Below are positions 34,512-46,909 of a stretch of 64,000 nucleotides of DNA, piece after piece. Every line of letters starts with the position of its first letter. Position 1 is the stretch's first letter. This DNA comes from Pseudothioclava arenosa (GTDB lineage Bacteria > Pseudomonadota > Alphaproteobacteria > Rhodobacterales > Rhodobacteraceae), in contig NZ_NTJD01000009.1 in the NCBI RefSeq assembly GCF_002358085.1, forward strand, positions 92,734 to 156,733, read 5' to 3'. Under the pieces are notes generated by a model. That model was not told where the DNA came from and did not search any database. It was given only the letters and a program-made list of their open reading frames with translations. The position numbers and the translations under genes are program-made.

Positions 34512-34618
34512 TCCGACGCTGACGAAACCGGGCGGCGGCCGGGCAACCGGCCCCGCCCTTTCATATCCGCGAAAAGCCACATGTCCCCTGACCATCCAGC
34601 CCGTCGCGAGGCGCCCTG

Positions 34619-35626
34619 ATGTTGCGCTATCTGCTCTCAAAGCTGCTGACCTTCGTGCCGACCTTCATCGGCGTCACGCTGATTTCCTTTGCCTTCATCC
34701 GCGCCCTACCCGGTGATCCGATCATCGTGATGGCGGGCGAGCGCGGCGTGACGCCCGAGCGCTACAAGGAGCTGGTCGAGCAATTCGGCTATGACCGCCC
34801 GATCCTGGTGCAATTCTGGGATTACCTGACGGGCGTGCTGCAGGGCGACCTTGGCACCTCTTTCGTGACGAAAAAACCGGTCTGGAACGAGTTCTTCGCG
34901 CTCTTTCCGGCCACGCTCGAACTGTCGATCTGCGCGATCATCATCGCGATTGCCCTGGGCATTCCGGCGGGCGTGATCGCGGCCACCCATCGCGGCAAGT
35001 TCTTTGACCGGGCGCTGATGTCGACGGCGCTGATCGGCTATTCGATGCCGATCTTCTGGTGGGCGTTGCTGCTGATCATCGTGTTCTCGGGCAACCTGCA
35101 CTGGACGCCGGTCTCGGGGCGGATCGACCTGCTTTACTATTTCAAGGACGTCACCGGCTTCATGCTGATCGACAGCCTGCTGTCGGGACAGAAAGGCGCC
35201 TTCGCCTCGGCGGTCTCGCATCTGGTGCTGCCCTCGATCGTGCTGGCGACGATCCCCTTGGCGGTGATCGCGCGCCAGACCCGCTCGGCGATGCTTGAAG
35301 TGCTCTCCGAAGACTACATCCGCACCGCGCGCGCCAAGGGCCTCTCGCCCCTGCGCGTGAACGGGCTGCATGCGCTACGCAATGCGATGATCCCGGTGAT
35401 TACCGTGATCGGCCTCTCGGTCGGCACGCTGCTGGCCGGCGCGATCCTGACCGAAACGATCTTCAGCTGGCCGGGCATCGGCAAGTGGATGGTCGACAGC
35501 ATCTTCCGCCGCGACTACCCGGTGGTGCAGGGGGGATTGTTGCTGGTGGCGGTGGCCGTGATGGTCGTGAACCTCGTCGTGGACCTGCTCTACGGCCTCA
35601 TCAACCCCAAGATCCGGAAGCGCTGA
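34619..35626 (+). CDS. dppB: Dipeptide-type ABC transporter permease DppB
   Basis: A 335-aa permease with six membrane helices. It opens MLRYLLSKLLTFVPTFIGVTLISF, has LEVLSEDYIRTARAKGLSPLRV, the EAA coupling loop contacted by the ATPases, and ETIFSWPGIGKWMVDSIFRRDYP, typical of DppB. It follows dppA by 107 nt and precedes dppC by 1 nt. Confidence 0.95.
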   Translation: MLRYLLSKLLTFVPTFIGVTLISFAFIRALPGDPIIVMAGERGVTPERYKELVEQFGYDRPILVQFWDYLTGVLQGDLGTSFVTKKPVWNEFFALFPATLELSICAIIIAIALGIPAGVIAATHRGKFFDRALMSTALIGYSMPIFWWALLLIIVFSGNLHWTPVSGRIDLLYYFKDVTGFMLIDSLLSGQKGAFASAVSHLVLPSIVLATIPLAVIARQTRSAMLEVLSEDYIRTARAKGLSPLRVNGLHALRNAMIPVITVIGLSVGTLLAGAILTETIFSWPGIGKWMVDSIFRRDYPVVQGGLLLVAVAVMVVNLVVDLLYGLINPKIRKR

Positions 35627-35627
35627 G

Positions 35628-36521
35628 ATGGCCGAGACCACCACCAACACCCCCGCCCGCCCCGGCCGCCTGCGCGAATTCTGGCGCTATTTCCGCGAGA
35701 ACCGCGGCGCGGTGATCGGACTTTACGTCTTTGCCGCCTTCGTCGCGTTGGCCTTGGGCGCGGATCTGATCGCGCCGCATGACCCGACCGTGCAGGACCG
35801 CACCGCCACCCTCCTGCCCCCGGCCTGGTCCGAGGGCGGCAGCTGGAGCTTCCCGCTCGGCACCGACCCTCTGGGCCGCGACATCCTCTCGCGGCTGCTG
35901 CATGGCGCGCGCTACTCGTTCTTTGTCGGCATTGTCGTCGTGGTGATCGCCGCGACCGGCGGCATCCTGCTGGGGCTGATCGCGGGCTTCGCGCCGAAAT
36001 GGCTCGACACCATCATCATGCGGATCATGGACATCATCCTGTCCTTCCCCTCGCTCCTGCTGGCGCTGGTGCTGGTGGCCATTCTGGGCCCGTCGCTCCT
36101 GAACGCTATGATCGCCATCGCGATCGTGCTGCAGCCCCATTACGTGCGCCTCACCCGCGCCGCCGTGATGACCGAGCGCACCAAGGATTACGTCGTCTCG
36201 GCCCGCGTCGCGGGCGCGGGACGCGCGCGGCTGATGTTCATCACCGTGCTGCCGAACTGCCTTGCGCCGATCATCGTGCAGGCCGCGCTGAGCTTTTCGA
36301 ACGCGATCCTTGATGTTGCCGCGCTCGGGTTTCTGGGCATGGGCGCGCAGCCGCCGACGCCAGAATGGGGCACGATGCTGGCCGAGGCGCGCGAGTTCAT
36401 CCTGCGCGCCTGGTGGGTGGTGACCTTCCCGGGCCTCGCGATCCTGATCACGGTCCTGTCGATCAACCTGATGGGCGACGGTTTGCGCGACGCGCTCGAT
36501 CCGAAGCTGAAGCGGAGCTGA
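35628..36521 (+). CDS. dppC: Dipeptide-type ABC transporter permease DppC
   Basis: A 297-aa permease partner of DppB. It has the DppC signature HPLGTDPLGRDILSRLLHGAR-like sequence (FPLGTDPLGRDILSRLLHGA), the coupling loop TKDYVVSARVAGAGRARLMF, and LGMGAQPPTPEWGTMLAEAR. The first 30 residues are Pro/Thr-rich cytoplasmic sequence. Confidence 0.95.
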   Translation: MAETTTNTPARPGRLREFWRYFRENRGAVIGLYVFAAFVALALGADLIAPHDPTVQDRTATLLPPAWSEGGSWSFPLGTDPLGRDILSRLLHGARYSFFVGIVVVVIAATGGILLGLIAGFAPKWLDTIIMRIMDIILSFPSLLLALVLVAILGPSLLNAMIAIAIVLQPHYVRLTRAAVMTERTKDYVVSARVAGAGRARLMFITVLPNCLAPIIVQAALSFSNAILDVAALGFLGMGAQPPTPEWGTMLAEAREFILRAWWVVTFPGLAILITVLSINLMGDGLRDALDPKLKRS

Positions 36522-36524
36522 GCC

Positions 36525-37498
<974 letters not shown>

Positions 37499-37502
<4 letters not shown>

Positions 37503-38458
37503 CCGCCCCCGTCATCATCGCCGAAAACCTCGCGCGCCATTACGTCGTGGGCGGCGGGCTGTTCTCGAAACCGCAGGTCGTCAAGGCGTTGTCGGAGGCG
37601 AGCTTTTCGATCGAACCGGGCAAGACGCTTGCGGTCGTGGGCGAGTCCGGTTGCGGGAAATCGACGCTCGCGCGGCTTGTCACCCTGATCGAAGAGCCGA
37701 CCGCCGGCACGCTGAGAATCGACGGCAAGGCGGCCACGCCCGACACCTGGGCGAGCCTGCGCGCCTCGGTGCAGATCGTGTTTCAGGACCCTTACGGCTC
37801 GCTCAACCTGCGCCACCGCATCGGCGCCATCCTTGAGGAACCGCTGAGAATCAACCGCCCGCAGATGCCCGCGGCCGAGCGGCAGGCGAAAGCGCGCGAG
37901 ATGATGGCGCTGGTCGGCCTGCGCCCCGAGCATTACGACCGTTTCCCGCATATGTTCTCGGGCGGGCAGCGCCAGCGCATCGCCATTGCCCGTGCGCTGA
38001 TGCTGGAGCCAAAACTGCTGGTGCTGGACGAACCCGTGTCGGCGCTGGACCTCTCGATCCAGTCGCAGGTGCTGAACCTGTTGATGGACCTGCAAGAGCG
38101 GCTCGATCTGGCCTATCTGTTCATCTCGCACGACCTCTCGGTGGTGCGCCACATGGCGGACGAAGTAATCGTGATGTATCTGGGCCGGCCGGTGGAATAT
38201 GGCACGCGCGATCAGGTGTTCGAGGCGCCGCGCCACCCCTACACCAAGGCCCTTTTGTCCGCGACACCCACGACCGAGCCGCATCTGCGCCGCGAGCGGA
38301 TCAAGCTGGAAGGCGAGCTGCCCTCGCCGCTCAATGTGCCCGAAGGTTGCCCCTTCGCGCCGCGCTGCTGGAAGGCGCAGGATCTCTGCCGCCAGACCCG
38401 GCCCGAGCTGGGCGACGGCGCGCATCCGGCGGCCTGTCACTTCCCCGAGGGGCATTAA
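37499..38458 (+). CDS. dppF: Dipeptide-type ABC transporter ATPase DppF
   Basis: A 319-aa ATPase. Walker A is [10 protein letters not shown], the Q-loop is [17 protein letters not shown] ([10 protein letters not shown]), the signature is [16 protein letters not shown], Walker B is [12 protein letters not shown], switch His [15 protein letters not shown]. The C terminus has the [15 protein letters not shown]ys motif. Last gene of the operon; the convergent CoA-transferase gene stops 18 nt away. Confidence 0.95.
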
Positions 38459-38476
38459 CCTTTTGCGGAAATCTGG

Positions 38477-39610
38477 TTAATCGCGCCCCTGCCCGAGCTT
38501 CGGCGCAGGGCGCGCGGGCGCCAGCGGGCTTTCGGAAAACTTGATCGGCAGGCGGATGCCGGGGATGGCCCCTTGCTCCGCTGCGGCCTCGATGCGCATG
38601 CCGCGCGCGATCACCTGCGGATCGGCAAAGACCTCATCCACCGCGTTGATCGGGCCGGCGGGCACGGTCGCGGCCTCAAGCGCCGACAGAATCTCGGCCT
38701 TCGAGAACCGCGCCAGCGCCGCGACAATCTGCGGACGCAATTCGGCACGGTTTGCGACCCGCGCCTCGTTGGTGGCGAACCGCGGATCGGCGCCCAACGC
38801 CTCCAGCCCCACGACCCCGCAGAACCGCCGGAATTGCCCGTCATTGCCGACCGCAAGGATGATCGAGCCATCCGCCACCGGCAGAACCTCGTAAGGCGCG
38901 ATATTGGGATGCGCGTTGCCCAGCCGGTGCGGCGCGCGCCCGGTGGCCAGATAATTCATGCCCTGATTGGCCAGCACACCCACCGCACAGTCCAAGAGCG
39001 CCATGTCGACCAACTGGCCGCGCCCCGTGCGCGCCCGCGCCGCCAACGCCGCCTGAATGCCGATCACCGCGTAAAGCCCGGTGAAGATGTCGGCGAAAGC
39101 CACGCCGACCTTTTGCGGCTCGCCCGCCGGGTCGCCCGTCAGGTCCATCCAGCCCGCCATCCCCTGGATCAGGAAATCGTAGCCCGCCCGCTCGGCATAG
39201 GGTCCCTCCTGCCCGAACCCGGTGATCGAGCAATAGACCAGCCGCGGGTTCAGCGCGCTCAGGCTCTCGTAATCCAGCCCATATTTGCGCAGGCCGCCGA
39301 GCTTGAAATTCTCGATCACCACATCGGCATCCGCCACCAGATCGCGCACGGTCTGCTGGCCCTCTGGCGTGGTGAAATCCGCGATGACCGAGGCCTTGCT
39401 CCGGTTCGTCGCGTGGAAATAGGCCGCTGCCCGGTCGCCCTCGCGTTCGATGAAGGGCGGGCCCCAGCGGCGCGTGTCATCGCCCTCGGGGGCCTCGACC
39501 TTGATCACCTCGGCGCCCAGATCGGCCAGCACCTGACCGGCCCAGGGACCGGCCAGGATGCGGGCAAGCTCAACCACCTTCAGCCCGGCAAGGGGCGCCT
39601 CGGATGCCAT
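38477..39610 (-). CDS. CaiB/BaiF-family CoA transferase (probable glutarate CoA-transferase)
   Basis: A 377-aa family III CoA transferase. It starts with LAGLKVVELARILAGPWAGQ and has the VIKVEAPEGDDTRRWGPPF motif and the catalytic-region Asp in YDFLIQGMAGWMDLTGDP. It overlaps the gcdH stop by ATGA, so it probably supplies glutaryl-CoA to GcdH from glutarate and a CoA donor, as in human SUGCT and similar bacterial pairs. The substrate is inferred from the operon. Confidence 0.88.
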   Translation of the reverse strand: MASEAPLAGLKVVELARILAGPWAGQVLADLGAEVIKVEAPEGDDTRRWGPPFIEREGDRAAAYFHATNRSKASVIADFTTPEGQQTVRDLVADADVVIENFKLGGLRKYGLDYESLSALNPRLVYCSITGFGQEGPYAERAGYDFLIQGMAGWMDLTGDPAGEPQKVGVAFADIFTGLYAVIGIQAALAARARTGRGQLVDMALLDCAVGVLANQGMNYLATGRAPHRLGNAHPNIAPYEVLPVADGSIILAVGNDGQFRRFCGVVGLEALGADPRFATNEARVANRAELRPQIVAALARFSKAEILSALEAATVPAGPINAVDEVFADPQVIARGMRIEAAAEQGAIPGIRLPIKFSESPLAPARPAPKLGQGRD

Positions 39611-40830
39611 CAGAAGAAGGCCTGAAGGCCGGTTTGCGCGCGCCCGAGGATCAGCGCATGGACGTCATGCGTGCCCTCGTAGGTGTTCACCGTTTCGAGG
39701 TTCTGCGCGTGGCGCATCACCTTGTAGCCGATCTGCGTGCCATTGCCGCCATGCATGTCGCGCGCGATCCGCGCGATATCCAGCGCCTTGCCGCAATTGT
39801 TGCGCTTGATCAGGCTGATCATCTCGGGGGCGGCACGGCCCTTGTCCATCAGCCGGCCCACGCGCAGCGCGGCCTGCAGGCCCAGCGTGATTTCGGTCTG
39901 CATGTCAGCGAGCTTCTTCTGGTAGAGTTGCGTGCCCGCCAGCGGCTTGCGGAACTGCTGCCGGTCAAGCCCGTATTGGCGCGACTGCAGCCAGCAATCC
40001 TCGGCCGCGCCCATCACACCCCAGGCGATGCCATAGCGCGCGCGGTTGAGGCAGCCGAACGGGCCCTTCAGCCCCTCGACATGCGGCAAGAGCGCGTCTT
40101 CGCCGACCTCAACACCCTCCATCACGATCTCGCCGGTGACCGAGGCGCGCAAGCTCAGCTTGCCCTCGATTTTCGGCGCCGACAGGCCCTTCATGCCCTT
40201 TTCCAGCACGAAACCCTTGATCTTGCCGCCATGCGCCTCGGACTTCGCCCAGACCACGAAGACATCGGCGAAGGGCGCGTTGGTGATCCACATTTTGGCG
40301 CCGGTCAGACGGTAGCCGCCGTCGATCTTCTCGGCGCGGGTCTTGAGGCTGCCCGGGTCCGAGCCCGCTTCGGGTTCGGTCAGGCCGAAGCAGCCGATCC
40401 ACTCGCCCGACGCCAGTTTCGGCAGGTATTTCTTGCGCTGCTCCTCGGTGCCGTAGGCGTAGATCGGATACATCACCAGCGAGCTTTGCACCGACATCAT
40501 CGAGCGATAGCCCGAATCCACCCGCTCGATTTCGCGCGCAACGAGTCCATAGCTCACATAGCCCGCGCCGAGCCCGCCGTATTCCTCGGGGATCGTCGCG
40601 CCCAAAAGCCCCTGCTCGCCCATCTCGGCGAAAATCGCGGGGTCGGTGTATTCGTCGAGATAGGCACGCTCGACCCGCGAGGCCAGCCGGTCCTCGGCAA
40701 AGGCGCGCGCCGCGTCCGAGAGCATCCGCTCTTCTTCGGTCAGCTGGTCGGCCAGGCGCAGCGCATCCTCCCAGTCGAAGGTGGACAGATCGGGGCGCTC
40801 TTTCGCCTTCATCTCGCGGGTGTCGCTCAT
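39610..40830 (-). CDS. gcdH: Glutaryl-CoA dehydrogenase
   Basis: A 406-aa flavoprotein of the acyl-CoA dehydrogenase family that oxidises and decarboxylates glutaryl-CoA to crotonyl-CoA. Seen are [46 protein letters not shown] with the GcdH-type loop, [19 protein letters not shown] and the catalytic Glu in [21 protein letters not shown]. It starts an operon with the CoA transferase and is divergent from a LysR regulator. Confidence 0.95.
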   Translation of the reverse strand: MSDTREMKAKERPDLSTFDWEDALRLADQLTEEERMLSDAARAFAEDRLASRVERAYLDEYTDPAIFAEMGEQGLLGATIPEEYGGLGAGYVSYGLVAREIERVDSGYRSMMSVQSSLVMYPIYAYGTEEQRKKYLPKLASGEWIGCFGLTEPEAGSDPGSLKTRAEKIDGGYRLTGAKMWITNAPFADVFVVWAKSEAHGGKIKGFVLEKGMKGLSAPKIEGKLSLRASVTGEIVMEGVEVGEDALLPHVEGLKGPFGCLNRARYGIAWGVMGAAEDCWLQSRQYGLDRQQFRKPLAGTQLYQKKLADMQTEITLGLQAALRVGRLMDKGRAAPEMISLIKRNNCGKALDIARIARDMHGGNGTQIGYKVMRHAQNLETVNTYEGTHDVHALILGRAQTGLQAFF

Positions 40831-40876
40831 CGGAAGTCCTTTCGGTGTTCGATTTGCGCCAGATTAGCGCCGCGCC

Positions 40877-40932
40877 GCGCAATTGCCTAACGATATAATT
40901 TGCGCAGTTCATGAGTTTTTCGCATAATTATG
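40877..40932. promoter_or_regulatory. Dyad operators in the gcdH/lysR divergent promoter
   Basis: GCGCAATT (40877-40884) and AATTTGCGC (40897-40905) form an interrupted inverted repeat, and CATAATTATG (40923-40932) is a perfect 10-bp palindrome just before the LysR start. The 118-nt gap lies between divergent genes, the usual place for a LysR-type operator acting on both. Confidence 0.5.
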
Positions 40933-40948
40933 AAAACCAAGGACCGCC

Positions 40949-41860
40949 ATGCGCAAACGCTACATCCCCACCATCACCGAGCTTGAGGCCTTCGCGGCCT
41001 GCGCGCGGCTGGGCACGACGACGCTGGCGGCAGCGCATCTGAACCTGACGCAAAGCGCGATTTCGCGCGCGCTCGCGAGCCTCGAAGACCGGCTGGGCGC
41101 GGCGCTGTTTCATCGTCAGCGTCAAAGGCTGGTGCTGTCGCAGGCGGGGCACGTCTTTCTGGAGCAGGCCGAAGAGGTGCTGGCGCGACTGAACAGTGCG
41201 GCGACCGGGATCATGGCCTTTGGCGGGCGCGACCGGGTGTTGCGGCTGGCGGCCCTGCCCTCCTTTGCGCGCTCCTGGTTGATCCCGCGCCTGCCCGATT
41301 TCACCGAGCGCCATCCCGAAATCAGCCTTGAAATCTCGTCCCGGCTGCTGCCGGTAGATTTCCTGCACGACCCGTTCGACTGCGCGATCATGCGTTCTCA
41401 GCATGAACCGCCCGGCGCCACGTCGCTCGAAATCCTGCCCGAGCGCCTCGTGGCGATCGCGCGGCCCGCACTCTTGCAGGACCGCGCCGCACTGAGCGAC
41501 GAAGACCTGCTGAACCTGCCGCTGTTGCAACAATCGACTCGACCGACGCTCTGGCTCGACTGGTTCCGCGGCCGCGAGATCGACCCGCGCAGGATCCTGC
41601 GCGGCGCGCGGTTCGATCACTTCGACATGGTGCTTGATGCCGCGATCGCGGGGCTGGGCGTTGGGCTCGTGCCCGAGGTGCTGGCCGCGCGGGCGCTGGC
41701 GGCGGGCAGCCTGCGGCTGGCGACCGAGCGCGGCTTCAAGACCGGCGAATCCTACCGGCTTATCTTCCCCCCCGACACGGCTGACACCGCGCCGATCGCG
41801 CCGTTTCGCGACTGGATCGCAGGTCAGGCCCGCACCGCAGGGCCTCCTGCCACTCCCTGA
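40949..41860 (+). CDS. LysR-family regulator, probable activator of the gcdH operon
   Basis: A 303-aa LysR regulator. The HTH is LEAFAACARLGTTTLAAAHLNLTQSAISRALASLEDRLG (residues 10-50), followed by the inducer-binding domain with LPSFARSWLIPRLPDF and AAIAGLGVGLVPEVLAARALAAG. Divergent from gcdH, it matches the GcdR/GcvA-like proteins found beside glutaryl-CoA dehydrogenase genes. The inducer would be a glutarate-related acid, by inference from the neighbour. Confidence 0.9.
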   Translation: MRKRYIPTITELEAFAACARLGTTTLAAAHLNLTQSAISRALASLEDRLGAALFHRQRQRLVLSQAGHVFLEQAEEVLARLNSAATGIMAFGGRDRVLRLAALPSFARSWLIPRLPDFTERHPEISLEISSRLLPVDFLHDPFDCAIMRSQHEPPGATSLEILPERLVAIARPALLQDRAALSDEDLLNLPLLQQSTRPTLWLDWFRGREIDPRRILRGARFDHFDMVLDAAIAGLGVGLVPEVLAARALAAGSLRLATERGFKTGESYRLIFPPDTADTAPIAPFRDWIAGQARTAGPPATP

Positions 41861-42071
41861 ACGACCGAAAGGCGCGAAAATTCGGCAAAAATACGCGGTA
41901 TACAATGGCACACATTGACTTGTGGCCCTACCTCGGCTACCCGATTTCCGAGCCTGCCGGACGGGGGAGCGGCGCTCGGTCCAAAATCTCGGCCCAATGT
42001 TTCGTCCGGCTATGCCTGCAACCTGTCACGCGCCCGCGCGCGGGCGGCCTGATGCGAAAAGGACGGACCCC

Positions 42072-44267
<2,196 letters not shown>

Positions 44268-44286
44268 TCGCAGCCACGAGAACGGG

Positions 44287-44315
44287 AAAAGGGGGCGAAA
44301 TTCGCCCCCTTTTTC
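44287..44315. terminator. Bidirectional terminator between icd and ubiV
   Basis: AAAAGGGGGCGAA and TTCGCCCCCTTTTT (44287-44314) form a strong stem with A and T tracts on the two sides. It lies 20 nt after the icd stop and 25 nt beyond the convergent ubiV stop, so it can serve both. Confidence 0.93.
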
Positions 44316-44339
44316 ATTTTGCCCGAGGGCCTGAAAGGC

Positions 44340-45245
44340 TCAGGCCGGTTCGCGCAGACCCGACCAGTCAACGCCCCGCGCGCCGTCGATGAACCCGTCC
44401 GAAAGCCGCAGATCGGGATCGGAAGCGATCAGATCTGCCACCAGCGCCTCCGCGCTCATCGTGCCTTCAAGCACCGCGCGATAGCCCCGGCAGAGATCCG
44501 CGAACCCCTTCGATTGCGGCGAAAGCCGCAGCGCCGAAACGCCCGCGGCACGCAGCTTCTCGACCTGACGCGCCGCGCAGGCATGGCTGTCGGAAAGCGT
44601 CTGCACCCCGTTGATCGCAAGGAAACTCTGACCTTCCAGCGTCTCGACCGGGCGGCCATCGGGGTCTTCCTCGCAGGCATATTGGCAATTGTCCTTGGGC
44701 CGGTTGTAGAGCCGCGAGTGATAGCAGCGCCCCGAGATCGCCAGCGGCAACCGGCCATGGCCCCAGACCTCGATCGCCACGCCCCGCGCGGCGCCCGCCT
44801 TGGCCAACGCCTCGATCGAGGCCAGCGGCAGCTCGGGCGGCAGGCAGATCCGCCGCGCGCCCTTGTCGGCCAGCCAGTTCAGCGTGCCCTCGTTATAGAC
44901 GTTCACAAGCGCCCCGACCGAAAACGCCGCGCCCTCGGGCAGATAGCTGAGCGCGGTGAGGTCGTTGATCTCGACCTCGCAGCCCATCCCGGCCAGCTCG
45001 GCCGTCAGCTTGCGCTCGCGCTTCAGGGTAATCAGCGCGAGGCTCGTCAGCACGACCTCCTTGCCCGCCGCCTGCAACCGCGCCACCGCATCCGGGATCA
45101 GATCCTGATAAAACGGCAACCGTTTTGAGCAGACCAGCTCGCCCAGCACCACCCGATCGACCGGCACATCGGCCAGTTCGGCATGAAATTCGGCCCATTG
45201 CTCGGGCTTCCAGAAAAATTGCACAGCGCCGACTGTCAGTTCCAT
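44340..45245 (-). CDS. ubiV: UbiV, oxygen-independent ubiquinone hydroxylation protein (U32 family)
   Basis: A 301-aa U32-family protein. The cysteines of the 4Fe-4S site in E. coli UbiV are matched by Cys39 (ELVCSKR) and the CYHSRLYNRPKDNCQYAC cluster near residue 180-197. It starts MELTVGAVQFFWKPEQWAEF. UbiU and UbiV act together, without O2, to hydroxylate the ubiquinone ring, using prephenate as oxygen donor in E. coli. It is last in ubiT-ubiU-ubiV, 12 nt after ubiU. Confidence 0.95.
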   Translation of the reverse strand: MELTVGAVQFFWKPEQWAEFHAELADVPVDRVVLGELVCSKRLPFYQDLIPDAVARLQAAGKEVVLTSLALITLKRERKLTAELAGMGCEVEINDLTALSYLPEGAAFSVGALVNVYNEGTLNWLADKGARRICLPPELPLASIEALAKAGAARGVAIEVWGHGRLPLAISGRCYHSRLYNRPKDNCQYACEEDPDGRPVETLEGQSFLAINGVQTLSDSHACAARQVEKLRAAGVSALRLSPQSKGFADLCRGYRAVLEGTMSAEALVADLIASDPDLRLSDGFIDGARGVDWSGLREPA

Positions 45246-45257
45246 CGCTTGCCCTCC

Positions 45258-46235
45258 TCAGCGCCAGGTTTTCTTGTAGGCGCCCGTAGTGCCCGCCTGC
45301 CCTTCCGACAGACGCGCGAGCATCCCCTCGGGCATCGGCAGCCCGGCCTCGAGCGCATCGACCGCGGCGCGGAAGTTGCGCACCACCTGCGAGACGTAAG
45401 ACACCGAGCGCTGCCGACCCTCGATTTTCAGCGCGGTGACACCCGCCTTTTGCAGCGCAGGCATCAGCGCCTCGGCATTGAGGCTGACGGGGTCTTCGAA
45501 CAGGTGCCCGGTCTTGTCGCCCGCCGTGAAACAGCCCTTGCAGAGCGTCGGATAGGGCGCGGGCTCGCCCGCCCCCACGCGGTGGATCGTATAGCCGCCG
45601 AGCCGCGCATCGAGCCGTCCGGCCTCTTCGCGATATTCCACATGGCTCGCGGGCGAGCAGACGCCGTTCATGTTGGGCGACTTGCCGGTGGCATAGGACG
45701 AGAGCGAACACCGCCCCTCGGCCATCACGCAGAGCCCGCCGAAGACGAAAACCTCGGTCTCGACATCGGTCTCGGCATTAATCGCGGCGATTTCCGGCAC
45801 CGAGAGAACGCGCGGCAAGACCACCCGCTTCACCCCGAATTCGGCGGCGTAGAAATTGATGATATCGGCATTGGCGGCGGCCGCCTGCACCGAGAGGTGG
45901 CGGCGCAGATCGGGGAATTCGCGCGCCGCAAAGGCCAAGAGCCCCGGATCGGCAAGAATGATCGCATCGGCGCCGCAGCCCGCCGCATCGGCCACCGCGC
46001 GATGCCAAAGGGCCTCCGCCCCCGCGCGCGGGTAGGTATTGATCGCGATCAGCACCTTGGCGCCATGCTCATGGGCACGCGCGATGCTCTCGCGCATCTC
46101 GTCGCGCTCAAAGTTCAGCCCCGGGAAGTTGCGGGCATTGGTTTCATCCGCGAAACCGCAATAGACGGTATGCGCGCCGGCCTTGACGGCGGCGCGCAGG
46201 GCTGCCGGCGTGCCTGCCGGACAAACGATTTCCAT
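45258..46235 (-). CDS. ubiU: UbiU, oxygen-independent ubiquinone hydroxylation protein (U32 family)
   Basis: A 325-aa U32-family protein, partner of UbiV. The 4Fe-4S cysteines are seen as GGLCVMAEGRC (C-x6-C), NGVCSPASH and YPTLCKGC. The start MEIVCPAGTPAALRAAVKAGA has its ATG overlapping the ubiT stop (TAATG at 46235), preferred over a TTG two codons upstream. Complete length for the family. Confidence 0.96.
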   Translation of the reverse strand: MEIVCPAGTPAALRAAVKAGAHTVYCGFADETNARNFPGLNFERDEMRESIARAHEHGAKVLIAINTYPRAGAEALWHRAVADAAGCGADAIILADPGLLAFAAREFPDLRRHLSVQAAAANADIINFYAAEFGVKRVVLPRVLSVPEIAAINAETDVETEVFVFGGLCVMAEGRCSLSSYATGKSPNMNGVCSPASHVEYREEAGRLDARLGGYTIHRVGAGEPAPYPTLCKGCFTAGDKTGHLFEDPVSLNAEALMPALQKAGVTALKIEGRQRSVSYVSQVVRNFRAAVDALEAGLPMPEGMLARLSEGQAGTTGAYKKTWR

Positions 46236-46777
46236 TACCAAGCCTCTGCCTCCTCATGGCGGGTCAGCGCCACGCCGGTTCGTTTCTCGGCCAGCGCGAC
46301 GATGCGCTCGACCATGCCGCGCGCGGGGCCCGCGAGCGCCTCGATTTCCGCAGCCAAATCCAGCTCGGCCGCGTCGATCGCATTGCGCAGCGCCAGAACC
46401 GCGGCTGTATCCCCCTCGATCACCAGATCGCGCGAGAAAAACAGCGCGTCGCCGTCATAGGCGCCATGCACCATCCCCAAAAGCGCCGCCAGCGGCCCCG
46501 CGATGCGCGCGTCATGCGGCTGCGTCGCGCGCGCAAGCGTAACCCTCGGCGCGCCTTCGCGCGGCTCCAGCAAGATCACCACGGGCAGATCGACGGGGTC
46601 GATTTCAAAGCGCTTGGCGCCATGCTCGCCCAAGCGGCGGAACATTTTCGGATGTTCGCGCGCGAGTCGCGCCACGAACCGATTGAGCCCCAGTTGCAAC
46701 GGCCTGAGCGGCGCCAGCCGCAGCGCGCGGCCCGGCCAAAGGGGAAAGATCGGGATCTGATCGGGGGTTTCGGACAT
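46235..46777 (-). CDS. ubiT: UbiT, SCP2-domain accessory factor of anaerobic ubiquinone synthesis
   Basis: A 180-aa protein with an SCP2 lipid-binding domain. It contains LARATQPHDARIAGPLAALLGMVHGAYDGDALFFSRDLVIEGDTAAVLALRNAIDAAELDL, the SCP2 signature region of UbiT. It is thought to bind quinone intermediates or hold the anaerobic Ubi enzymes. It is first in ubiTUV and divergent from ubiD, across an Fnr-type box; GGAGGG lies upstream of the ATG at 46777. Confidence 0.92.
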   Translation of the reverse strand: MSETPDQIPIFPLWPGRALRLAPLRPLQLGLNRFVARLAREHPKMFRRLGEHGAKRFEIDPVDLPVVILLEPREGAPRVTLARATQPHDARIAGPLAALLGMVHGAYDGDALFFSRDLVIEGDTAAVLALRNAIDAAELDLAAEIEALAGPARGMVERIVALAEKRTGVALTRHEEAEAW

Positions 46778-46840
46778 GGGCCCTCCTGCGCGGCTCCCCG
46801 GGGGGATGCCCGGTTGTAGCCAGCCCAGCCTCTGCCCGAC

Positions 46841-46854
46841 TTGACGATTATCAA
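46841..46854. promoter_or_regulatory. Fnr-type box in the ubiT/ubiD divergent promoter
   Basis: TTGACGATTATCAA matches the Fnr consensus TTGAT-N4-ATCAA with one mismatch (TTGAC, common in FnrL sites of Rhodobacteraceae). It lies 64 nt from the ubiT start and 55 nt from the ubiD start, and so could activate both operons when oxygen is absent. Confidence 0.85.
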
Positions 46855-46909
46855 ATGCGGCGGGGCGACGCAGTGTTAGGCCGGGAACAGCCCGAAACCG
46901 GAGCCTGCC

